Shown: one piece after another, positions 5,277-12,175 of the stretch
Layout: every line of letters begins with the position of its first letter
How positions within the stretch are numbered: position 1 is the first letter of the stretch
NCBI GenBank assembly: GCA_016937315.1
Contig: JAFGWD010000195.1
Location: forward strand, 1-14,890
DNA: 14,890 bases
Direction: 5' to 3'
Source: Rhodospirillaceae bacterium
GTDB taxonomy: Bacteria > Pseudomonadota > Alphaproteobacteria > Rhodospirillales > Rhodospirillaceae
Position numbers and translations under genes: made by a program
Notes under the pieces: model-generated
What the model saw: the letters and a program-made list of their open reading frames with translations, nothing else
The model's database searches: none
Told to the model about the DNA's origin: nothing

Positions 5277-7514
5277 ATGCGTAATAAGTTTACGGCGGCG
5301 TGCGCCGTCGTCTCACTCACACTTTTCTCGGCCTTGGCCTTCGCCACCACAAACACAACCACGGCAACGCCTGATGCGGCAACATTGGCGAACACCGATC
5401 TTGCATCGGTGCCGGTTTGGCCGAAGGCCGCAACGACACTGCCAACCGATCAACAAGCCGTCGCCACGACATTCAGTCTCGGCCAAGTCGACGGCATCGA
5501 CCCGAAATTGATTTCAGGCGTTACGGCCAACGGCTACGCCCGAAAGGTCGATGTTGAGGGCAAGTCTATTGGTCAAATCCTGGTGATGTCGGTTGCTAAG
5601 GGTGACAAGACCGAAGTGATTTCCTCCGAAGGCCTGACCGCACAATTTGACGCTTCAGAAACCTCTGAGCTGTTTCCCGAAAAGTCTATGACCGTTGAGG
5701 GGAGCAAAACCGCTCTGGTTTCTGCTTTGGAAAAACTCAACGCGACGGAAGAAACCGACGACGAGAAAAAGGCCGTTGCGGACGATACCCAGGACAACGC
5801 GGTCGGCAGTTCCGGGAGCAACAACGATCTAGCCTCGGGCTATTCCAGTCCGACGAACGCAGCGACGGCAACAGAGGAAGAAGACCCTACCTTAACGACA
5901 GCACTGACAACGGACGGCTGCAAGGTCCGTGTGGACATCGGCAAGGAAACCGCCTTTCAGCAATCCAAGACGCAAACCTTCAGCGATGGCGTGCTGTCGT
6001 CGGAATCCGCCTGTTCGGATTCCGACGTGAGCTATTTGCTCAAGAAATCCTACCTGGCTTGTGATGACGTGGTGGAACTCGACGCCATGACCGCCTGGCC
6101 GCAATACACTTGGTATTACGCGGACGATCAGGGCGAGACGCACACGGTCAGCGATTGCACCAAGGACACAGACCAACCCTTCACGATCTCTGAGGATGAA
6201 GGGCAATGCTCCATCCTGTTTGATTTCACGGCAGGAACGGCCACCCCGCAATCCGCCTTGATTTACAGCAATCGCACCGGAGCCGTTGTTCAGGCGCGAG
6301 GCTGTGACACATCCACGCTCTCCACGCCGATCACGATGACCGAAAGCACGTCGGAATGTTCGTTGCGTCACAACTACACGACAGGGAAGTCTTATGAGCT
6401 GTCGATGTGGACCTATATCCGGGGTGGCGTGACCTATCAGGCGTCATCGTGCAATGACACCGGGCGCACGTTCGTTCACGAGACGATCTATACCGATACA
6501 GCCGGGGAATACGTCTGTTCACCCGTCGTGAATCAAGCGGCGGGTACGGTGACGCTGCAAAGTCGCAAGCGCATCACCATCGACGGAGTGTCGCAATACA
6601 TCACCGAATGCACGCCGGACACTTCGACCCTGGCTATTACCGCGACAACGGATGGCTGCATGGACCCATCGAAGTGGATTCATGATCTGGATACGAACAC
6701 GAGTTATGGCCAAGAGCGTTTCTACTATCTGAAGGGCGGCACCACGCCGGTCTATGTCACATCCTGCCAGACCTCGGCCACCACCTACACGCACGACCAC
6801 GCTGTCACCGGCTATCAATATCATGATGATGAATTGTATGCGTATCCGCTGACCACAGTGACGATCAGCGTCAATGGTAGCCCCTACACCATCGCGTCAT
6901 CGGAGGTTCTGCCGGGGGCACAACAGTTCGTCTACACCCTCAACGGCACAGTGGATAAGCAGAACGGCGCAGCTACCTATGAAGGCTGCAATGCCTATTA
7001 CACCACCCTACGCTATGAGCAATGGGAACGGCCAGACGCCACGATCTATGAAAAAGTCATTGGTGATGGCGATCCGGTTGGGCCATCTGATGTGTGTTCA
7101 ACGACGCAGGAAAGCAACACACACTATAAAATATCCGTAAGTGGATTCACTGCTTCAGGTTCAACCGTTTGGAGCTACACGGGTTCTTGCTCTGGCGTGA
7201 AGAATTGGGCGACTCGAACAGTTAGAAAAAATCCAGTAACAGGAGATGTATTTAGTTCTGCACCTGAAATCACGGGAACTCAGGATGCATCAAGTGGTTT
7301 TTGTATACACTACAGTGATTGCGACGGCAGTGGCGAATACTGTAAAGACGAAATTTTTGCCAAGGTTACGCCATCTGGCACAGCCTTTTATGATATCGTT
7401 GGATATGGGCAAAGCCCTTGCGGCACAACCCCAATTCATCTCGTTAGCGGCGGGGGCGGCACTTACGTTTTAACGTGCGGTTGGTCCCCTGAATCCGCGT
7501 CCGCATGGCGGTGA
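5277..7514 (+). CDS. Secreted cysteine-rich modular protein, candidate surface or pilus-associated adhesin
   Basis: The product has 745 residues; I do not recognise a named family. Residues 1-23 are a signal peptide (cleavage after ALAFA). Residues 24-150 have a plain mixed sequence, and 152-212 form an acidic, Ser/Asn/Thr-rich linker. Then come six tandem modules of about 47-53 residues, each with two Cys: 215/246, 262/294, 311/343, 361/392, 414/445 and 461/497. Spacing within a pair is 31-36. Modules share a pattern of Cys, a polar strand, Gly, a Gln/aromatic strand, a Gly turn and a second Cys, rich in Thr, Tyr and Ser. Residues 500-745 contain eight more Cys with looser spacing. The pattern predicts an exported, beta-rich, disulphide-stabilised rod. 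CAGAGG sits just before the ATG and the gap to virB10 is 5 bases, so it belongs to the virB operon. A surface or adhesive role in mating is inference. The last third of the C-terminal part is AT-rich (about 46% GC by hand). Confidence 0.8.
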   Translation: MRNKFTAACAVVSLTLFSALAFATTNTTTATPDAATLANTDLASVPVWPKAATTLPTDQQAVATTFSLGQVDGIDPKLISGVTANGYARKVDVEGKSIGQILVMSVAKGDKTEVISSEGLTAQFDASETSELFPEKSMTVEGSKTALVSALEKLNATEETDDEKKAVADDTQDNAVGSSGSNNDLASGYSSPTNAATATEEEDPTLTTALTTDGCKVRVDIGKETAFQQSKTQTFSDGVLSSESACSDSDVSYLLKKSYLACDDVVELDAMTAWPQYTWYYADDQGETHTVSDCTKDTDQPFTISEDEGQCSILFDFTAGTATPQSALIYSNRTGAVVQARGCDTSTLSTPITMTESTSECSLRHNYTTGKSYELSMWTYIRGGVTYQASSCNDTGRTFVHETIYTDTAGEYVCSPVVNQAAGTVTLQSRKRITIDGVSQYITECTPDTSTLAITATTDGCMDPSKWIHDLDTNTSYGQERFYYLKGGTTPVYVTSCQTSATTYTHDHAVTGYQYHDDELYAYPLTTVTISVNGSPYTIASSEVLPGAQQFVYTLNGTVDKQNGAATYEGCNAYYTTLRYEQWERPDATIYEKVIGDGDPVGPSDVCSTTQESNTHYKISVSGFTASGSTVWSYTGSCSGVKNWATRTVRKNPVTGDVFSSAPEITGTQDASSGFCIHYSDCDGSGEYCKDEIFAKVTPSGTAFYDIVGYGQSPCGTTPIHLVSGGGGTYVLTCGWSPESASAWR
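5998..6027. repeat. Perfect 12-bp inverted repeat, 6-base loop
   Basis: CGTCGGAATCCG (5998-6009) and CGGATTCCGACG (6016-6027) are exact reverse complements separated by CCTGTT. It lies within the first cysteine module, over codons for SSESACSDSD. Confidence 0.9.
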
Positions 7515-7771
7515 TGGTCATGAGCGCCATTGCCACTATTTTGTTTGCACTGTTTGGTCTGTCTTCCCCGGTTTTCGCCGGGGAGGACACGGTGCCGCGC
7601 TGTGATCTGAACCTTGCCCGTGTGGGCGAGGTTCTTCCCCTCAATACCGAAACCTTGCCCCAGGTCCGCATCGTCCATCCGGGGCAAGCCGTCACCATGG
7701 AATTTGTGGCGGGCCGCACCACCATTGCCTTGAATGCTCAGGGTGTGGTGGTGTCGGTTCGTTGCGGTTAG
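7514..7771 (+). CDS. Periplasmic I78-family peptidase-inhibitor-like protein
   Basis: The product has 85 residues. Residues 1-22 are a signal peptide (hydrophobic ATILFALFGL, cleavage after VFA). The mature 63 residues fit the I78 inhibitor pattern closely: a Cys at the start (Cys30), a central arginine strand then RIVHPGQAVTMEF, then GRTTIALNAQG and a terminal VRCG with Cys84. In the family the two Cys form a disulphide and members inhibit serine peptidases (the Aspergillus elastase inhibitor is one). Here the usual D-x-x-x-x-RLN segment reads E-x-x-x-x-RTT. ATGs occur at 7505, 7514 and 7520; 7514 is chosen because it shares a base with the stop of the upstream gene (TGATG), the junction style seen at several virB borders. 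The target is unknown; protection of exposed T4SS parts from proteases is inference. Confidence 0.75.
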   Translation: MVMSAIATILFALFGLSSPVFAGEDTVPRCDLNLARVGEVLPLNTETLPQVRIVHPGQAVTMEFVAGRTTIALNAQGVVVSVRCG

Positions 7772-7784
7772 GCGGGAGGCAAAT

Positions 7785-8768
7785 ATGGCATCCGCAATCG
7801 CAACCATCCTTCGTCCGCTGGCTTCGTTCTATGACGATCCCAATACAGTCGAAATAAGGATTAACACGCCGCAAACGGTGATCATAGACCGACGCGGTGA
7901 GGGTAAGCGGCTCATCGCCGCCCCTGATCTGACGCTTGCCCGCATTGAGGACATGTGCAAGTCCCTGGCGAACTATACGAGGGTTAAGTTTGACCCAAAA
8001 ACCTCACCCAAGCTCTCGTGCGTAATCCCTGAGGTCATGCACCGCTTTGAGGCCTTGGTTGGGGCGTCCACACGTTCCGGCGTTAGCCTTGCCATTCGCT
8101 GCAAGCATCCCTTCACCCCCACTTGGGAACAAGTGGGGGCAAGCCCTGCCGTTGTCGCATACCTTCAGAACGCGATTCTCACCGAAGCGAACATGATCCT
8201 CTCCGGTGCCACAAACACCGGCAAGACGACACTTCTGAACAAGCTTTTAGATTTTCTGCCCAACGATTGGCGCGTTATCGCCGTCGAAGATACGCCTGAG
8301 CTGCATATTGAGCGGTTCTGGGATGGTAATGGCCTTTTAGCGGCCCGCGAAGAATCCACGTCTTCCGGCATGGTCGATTGGCGGCAGCTCTATGATCACG
8401 AAATGCGGATAACCCCGGACGCAGTGATTTTCGGGGAAATCAGTACTCAAAACGCCTTTGCCGCACTCGGGTCGCTCAACTCTGGCGTCACCGGCTTCAT
8501 GTGTACGATCCATGCGTACAGCCCCGAACAGGTTCTGAATCGCAAGTTCGTCCAGAACACCGCCTGGGCGGGTCTGAAGATGCACGACATTCCTGAATTT
8601 CTCCGGGAGTTGGTGGACGTGATTGTTCAGATCAAGCGCACCAGCACCGGCTATCGCCGCATCACCGACATTTATGAACCGCGCACCCAAAAATGGGTGA
8701 TGCGGAACGAAGCCATGTGTGAAACCGGCCTGCACGTTGTGACGCTGCCGAAAGGGGAAGCGTCATGA
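7785..8768 (+). CDS. virB11: VirB11 family traffic ATPase
   Basis: The product has 327 residues. VirB11 is a hexameric cytoplasmic ATPase at the base of the T4SS that works with VirB4 and VirD4 to switch between pilus assembly and substrate transfer. Residues 1-105 form the N-terminal domain. The ATPase core has Walker A GATNTGKT (141-148), the Asp box VEDTPEL (167-173), Walker B region PDAVIFGEI (211-219) and the His box GVTGFMCTIHA (234-244). The His box departs from the common GHPGS form but keeps the closing T-x-HA. GGGAGG (7774-7779) lies 5 bases before the ATG at 7785; an upstream in-frame ATG at 7734 lies inside the I78 gene and lacks such a site. It overlaps virD4 by 4 bases (ATGA). 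A 9-bp hairpin lies at 8116-8139. Confidence 0.95.
   Translation: MASAIATILRPLASFYDDPNTVEIRINTPQTVIIDRRGEGKRLIAAPDLTLARIEDMCKSLANYTRVKFDPKTSPKLSCVIPEVMHRFEALVGASTRSGVSLAIRCKHPFTPTWEQVGASPAVVAYLQNAILTEANMILSGATNTGKTTLLNKLLDFLPNDWRVIAVEDTPELHIERFWDGNGLLAAREESTSSGMVDWRQLYDHEMRITPDAVIFGEISTQNAFAALGSLNSGVTGFMCTIHAYSPEQVLNRKFVQNTAWAGLKMHDIPEFLRELVDVIVQIKRTSTGYRRITDIYEPRTQKWVMRNEAMCETGLHVVTLPKGEAS
8116..8139. repeat. Perfect 9-bp inverted repeat in virB11
   Basis: CCCCCACTT and AAGTGGGGG flank a 6-base GGGAAC loop, giving a strong GC-rich hairpin within the coding sequence. No T run follows it, so it is not a terminator. Confidence 0.85.
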
Positions 8769-10624
8769 TCATCCTTATTGCCTTCGTCGTACTGGCTGTC
8801 GTTAGTTTGGTAACAGGTTATGCATGGCAGACGGTTTGGGGTTTTTACGCCCTTGAACGGGCTTCGTGGGCATGGGCATGGGACTTCACCTGTGCCTATG
8901 GACATCCCCCATGGTTCGTGGTGATCGGCGCATATGGTGGCCTCATCTGTGCGCTGGTCATGATTTTGACCATTCGGATGTTTGCTTCCCGCGTGCGGAC
9001 GAAAAGCCTTCATGGCAACCAAAGCGCCAACACTCTCCACGGCTCCGCCCATTGGGCGACGAAAGAGGATGCGAAAGACGCGAACCTGTTTCAACCACAA
9101 GGTGTGGTCGTCGGCGGTTGGCCGGGGTACTTCGGCATCGAAACCCTGCGGCACGATGGCCCAGAACATGTCTTGATCTTCGCGCCCACACGTTCCGGTA
9201 AGGGGGTGGCTTCCGTTGTCCCCACGCTTCTGACGTGGCCCGCGTCAACACTGGTTCTCGACATCAAGGGCGAGAATTGGCGGCTGACCTCGGGATGGCG
9301 GGCTTCCCAAGGTCAACGCATTCTCAAGTTCGATCCGGCCTCGGAAAGTGGATCGGCACGGTTCAACCCGTTAGCTGAGGTCCGCATGGGAACGAACCAT
9401 GAGATTGCCGATGTACAGAACATCGGGACCATGCTGATCGACCCTGAAGGCAAAGGCCTCAAGGATTTTTGGATGAAGACCGGCTTCGCCTGGCTCTCGG
9501 CCTCTCTCCTGCATGTCCTTTACAAAGTCCAGAAAGGCCAAAATCGAATTGCAACCTTGCGAGACGTGAGTCTGGCGCTTGCTATGCCAGACGTGAAGGA
9601 TTTTGACGCGATGCTGACGTCCATGATCGGATTCGATCATGGACGTGAAAGCGTCAATGAGTTTGTCCACGCCTCGGCCAAGGAAATGCTTGCAGCCGCG
9701 CACCCGGAACGCTCTGGCGTGCATTCCTCGGCCAAGACTGAGCTCATGCTGTACCGCGATCCAATCGTTGCACGGAACATCGCGGAATCGGACTTCAAGC
9801 TGGATGACCTGATGCAGGGCGACAAGGCAATGTCGCTTTACCTTGTCGTTCCGCCGTCTGACATCGACCGGCTGCAACCGCTCATCCGCGTGATGATGAA
9901 TCTGTTTCTGCGCCGCCAACTCAAGAACCTCGGCGCGGACGGCAAAGCCATCTACAAGCACCGGCTGCTGTTGATGCTCGATGAATTTACCAGCATCGGA
10001 AAGCTGGAAATCTTCGAGCGCTCTCTTGGTTTCATGGGTGGATACGGTCTTAAGGCCGTGTTGATCGTCCAGACATTAACGCAGTTGCAGAACACCTATG
10101 GTCGTGAAAATTCGATCATGGGCCACTGCCATATTCGCGTTGCCTATGCGCCGAACGAACTGGCGACGGCTGAGATCCTTTCAAAAATGAGTGGTGCCAG
10201 CACGCAAGTAAGTGAGCGGCGGGATCGGTCGCACAAGGCCATGGACATTTTCTCCGGAAACGTCACCGACCGGATGCAGGAGGTCGGTCGTCCGCTGCTG
10301 ACGCCGGACGAATGTATGAGGCTTCGCCCCGCAAAGAAGTCCCGCCGCGATCCAGAGAAGATCGTTAAGGCAGGAGAAATGCTGACGTTTGCGGGTGGTT
10401 ATCCGCCAATCCGAGGAATGCAGCCTCTGTTTTTCAAGGACAAGGAACTCTTGCGCCGTTCAAAAGTGGCTCCAGTCGTGGAGTTGACCGAGAGGGACTG
10501 TGCCGCGCCGATCAGCGCGTCTGTCAACGACGCAGAAGAAACAGCCGTGGCGGTTCCCGCCGCGTCGGGCTTTGCGGACCGCATTCGCCAAGCCGCGCAA
10601 TTCAATCCCCCGGAGGAAATCTAA
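8765..10624 (+). CDS. virD4: VirD4/TraG-family type IV coupling protein
   Basis: The product has 619 residues. The coupling protein binds the relaxosome and pumps DNA into the T4SS channel. Two N-terminal transmembrane helices lie at about 1-20 and 50-72, with a short periplasmic loop. The cytoplasmic RecA-like domain has Walker A APTRSGKG (140-147), the following LDIKGENW strand, and Walker B LLLMLDEF (401-408), with the downstream IVQTLTQLQNTYG sensor region. The all-alpha domain occupies about 215-330. The C-terminal tail (about 570-619) is acidic and Ala-rich. Length and architecture are normal. It begins with an ATGA overlap on virB11 and ends sharing one base with the next ATG. A 13-bp perfect inverted repeat lies at 9617-9646. 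Confidence 0.96.
   Translation: MIILIAFVVLAVVSLVTGYAWQTVWGFYALERASWAWAWDFTCAYGHPPWFVVIGAYGGLICALVMILTIRMFASRVRTKSLHGNQSANTLHGSAHWATKEDAKDANLFQPQGVVVGGWPGYFGIETLRHDGPEHVLIFAPTRSGKGVASVVPTLLTWPASTLVLDIKGENWRLTSGWRASQGQRILKFDPASESGSARFNPLAEVRMGTNHEIADVQNIGTMLIDPEGKGLKDFWMKTGFAWLSASLLHVLYKVQKGQNRIATLRDVSLALAMPDVKDFDAMLTSMIGFDHGRESVNEFVHASAKEMLAAAHPERSGVHSSAKTELMLYRDPIVARNIAESDFKLDDLMQGDKAMSLYLVVPPSDIDRLQPLIRVMMNLFLRRQLKNLGADGKAIYKHRLLLMLDEFTSIGKLEIFERSLGFMGGYGLKAVLIVQTLTQLQNTYGRENSIMGHCHIRVAYAPNELATAEILSKMSGASTQVSERRDRSHKAMDIFSGNVTDRMQEVGRPLLTPDECMRLRPAKKSRRDPEKIVKAGEMLTFAGGYPPIRGMQPLFFKDKELLRRSKVAPVVELTERDCAAPISASVNDAEETAVAVPAASGFADRIRQAAQFNPPEEI
9617..9646. repeat. Perfect 13-bp inverted repeat, 4-base loop, in virD4
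   Basis: ACGTCCATGATCG (9617-9629) and CGATCATGGACGT (9634-9646) are exact reverse complements around GATT. A second outer pair, GACGC (9605-9609) and GCGTC (9651-9655), could extend the stem with an internal loop. Confidence 0.92.
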
Positions 10625-11241
10625 TGGACCTCGCTCAACCCCTCTCCGCGAACATGGAACTGGTACGCCACATCGCCCAACTCGCGCTCGAACCGAGCAT
10701 TTATGTGCTCGTCTTTCTCGTTAGTGCGTCCACGACTGGCTTGATGATGACGTTCAACTGGTTGCCCTCTTTGTCCGCAATCTACAAGAACCTCGACATT
10801 TGCATTCACCTCGCTGTGGCCTTGCTGATGCTGTCCATCGTCTCGACGCTGCCGAGTGGGTACGTGATTCTGATCCCTGGGGTTCTCGCCACGTTTGTAT
10901 TGCCAATGCTGTTGATACGGAAGATGAGCGATATGGCTGGTCACATCGGACGATGGGTTACGCAATGGTCAACCGCCAAGAAGACCTTTTATCGTCACAA
11001 CCCGGCGCTCCTAATTCCTTTCCTTTTCACACGGAAATTCGTGCGTTTTCAGGTTTTTTTCGGTGCCATAGCAATCGCGTCCATCGGGCTTCTCGGTGGT
11101 GGCTTGCCATTCTACCTGATGGGAGCGGGTCTTGTGTTCGCATCGTTTCTACCTCGCTCAGTGTGGTGGGGCGTAGCCCGTAAATCGTATCGCGCCGCCA
11201 CAGCCAAACGCCGCGTCACTCTGACGCTCAACCAATCCTAA
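10624..11241 (+). CDS. Multi-span membrane protein of unknown function, next to virD4
   Basis: The product has 205 residues; I do not recognise the family. Hydrophobic segments lie at about 25-45, 58-75, 79-98, 141-158 and 160-177, suggesting four or five membrane spans arranged as two clusters. Between them is a basic, aromatic cytoplasmic-type stretch (about 99-140, with GRWVTQWSTAKKTFYRHN), and the C terminus is strongly basic (RKSYRAATAKRRV). No catalytic motif is visible. The ATG shares its first base with the virD4 stop (TAATG), and GGAGG lies at 10612-10616, so it is translated with virD4. Location suggests a partner of the coupling protein or an inner-membrane accessory transfer protein; entry exclusion is another possibility. 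These are inferences. Confidence 0.7.
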   Translation: MDLAQPLSANMELVRHIAQLALEPSIYVLVFLVSASTTGLMMTFNWLPSLSAIYKNLDICIHLAVALLMLSIVSTLPSGYVILIPGVLATFVLPMLLIRKMSDMAGHIGRWVTQWSTAKKTFYRHNPALLIPFLFTRKFVRFQVFFGAIAIASIGLLGGGLPFYLMGAGLVFASFLPRSVWWGVARKSYRAATAKRRVTLTLNQS

Positions 11242-11268
11242 AATTCCTAGAACCAAGGAGGCAGACCC

Positions 11269-11976
11269 ATGTTTGCTTTGAATGTCGTGACCCTGGCCGG
11301 TCGGCTTGGCAGCGATGCAGAAATCAAGTCGCTTTCGGGCGGCAATCGCGTTGCCACGTTCAATCTGGCGGTTGACCGGAACGTCAAAGGCCCGTCCGGC
11401 AAATGGAAGACGGAGACCTATTGGTTCCGCGTCGTCACCTATTTTCCGTACCTGATCGACCTGCTTGCGGACACGGCCAAGAAGGGCTGTCCGGTCCTGG
11501 TCCAGGGCGCTTTACGCGCCCGATCTTGGGAACAGGACGGCGAGAAAAAACACTTGGTCGAGGTCGAGGTGGACGGCAACGGCGGTGTGGCTTTCCTGGC
11601 CGAACCGATGTCCGTTAACACGGTCACGCTTATTGGCCGTTTGGGTGACAACGCAACCATCAGAACGCTTCCCGGCAACAAGGGCAGCAAGATTGCCACG
11701 ATGAGCGTTGCGGTGGGCCGTGGGTACAAAGACGCCAACGGCGAATGGCCGTCCGACTGGCTGCGCCTCGTCACCTTCCAACCCTCTCTGATCGACAAAA
11801 CCCTCGCGAAGCAAGCGACCAAGGGCCGTTTGGTGATGGTCCAGGGCGCTTTACGTGCCCGTGAGTGGGAGGACACCGAAACCGGCGAAGTGAAGACATC
11901 ATACGAGGTCGAAGTGGAAACCAGCACAGGCATCGTGCCGGTGCTCGAAAAACGTAAGGAGAAGGCCAATGGCTGA
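11269..11976 (+). CDS. ssb: Single-stranded DNA-binding protein with two tandem OB folds
   Basis: The product has 235 residues. SSB coats single-stranded DNA during plasmid replication and conjugation. It contains two SSB-type OB domains: residues 1-112 (NVVTLAGRLGSDAEIK, VATFNLAVDR, YWFRVVTYF, VLVQGALRARSWE) and 115-228 (NTVTLIGRLGDNATIR, IATMSVAVGR, DWLRLVTFQ, VMVQGALRAREWE). Ordinary bacterial SSB has one OB fold plus a disordered tail ending in an acidic DDDIPF-like tip. This protein has no such tail and ends basic (EKRKEKANG). An 18-bp exact repeat (11499-11516 and 11838-11855) encodes part of the VQGALRAR match in each half, consistent with internal duplication. AAGGAGG (11255-11261) precedes the ATG by 7 bases. 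A 27-base gap separates it from the membrane protein, a possible start of a separate DNA-processing group. It overlaps the next gene by 8 bases. Confidence 0.9.
   Translation: MFALNVVTLAGRLGSDAEIKSLSGGNRVATFNLAVDRNVKGPSGKWKTETYWFRVVTYFPYLIDLLADTAKKGCPVLVQGALRARSWEQDGEKKHLVEVEVDGNGGVAFLAEPMSVNTVTLIGRLGDNATIRTLPGNKGSKIATMSVAVGRGYKDANGEWPSDWLRLVTFQPSLIDKTLAKQATKGRLVMVQGALRAREWEDTETGEVKTSYEVEVETSTGIVPVLEKRKEKANG
11499..11516 (+). repeat. 18-bp direct repeat, copy 1, in the SSB gene
   Basis: GGTCCAGGGCGCTTTACG occurs here and again at 11838-11855, at equivalent positions of the two OB folds. The match continues past one mismatch (CGCCCG versus TGCCCG). It supports internal gene duplication. Confidence 0.9.
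11838..11855 (+). repeat. 18-bp direct repeat, copy 2, in the SSB gene
   Basis: Exact second copy of the 11499-11516 sequence, in the second OB fold and in the same reading frame. Confidence 0.9.
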
Positions 11977-12175
11977 CCAAACCAAGATTCCCGGCATGAC
12001 GCCTGAAGAAGCGAATTGGGCCATTACGCGCCAGATCAGCGAGGTCGCCAGCGCGGGCGTGGTGGTGTCCGTCGATCCCGACGACGCGGACATGATGGCT
12101 GCGTTTGAAGACGACGCCCTGTCGCCGGAAGACGCTCTGGAAAGCCGCTTTGACGACGTGGTGGAGGATGAATAA
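11969..12175 (+). CDS. Small, highly acidic protein of unknown function
   Basis: The product has 68 residues; no family is recognised. About 20 residues are Asp or Glu and only three are Lys or Arg, with acidic runs (DPDDADMMAAFEDD, SPEDALESRFDDVVEDE) in the C-terminal half. The N-terminal half (PEEANWAITRQISEVASAG) is probably helical. AAGGAG (11956-11961) lies 7 bases before the ATG. It overlaps the SSB gene by 8 bases and shares one base with the start of the next gene (TAATG), so all three are translated together. The compact coupling argues that it is a real gene. Acidic proteins of this kind can mimic DNA or bind SSB or a primase, but this is inference. Confidence 0.75.
   Translation: MADQTKIPGMTPEEANWAITRQISEVASAGVVVSVDPDDADMMAAFEDDALSPEDALESRFDDVVEDE

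Noticed and set aside
7505..7513. ATG at 7505 as start of the I78-like gene
   Set aside because: Adds only three residues and has no ribosome site; 7514 matches the TGATG coupling used elsewhere in the operon.
7654..7688. 8-bp inverted repeat CTTGCCCC/GGGGCAAG in the I78-like gene
   Set aside because: Short stem with a 19-base loop; such matches are expected by chance in GC-rich coding DNA.
9371..9961. Reverse-strand frame of 196 codons opposite virD4
   Set aside because: Lies entirely under the conserved VirD4 ATPase domain and shows no protein features.
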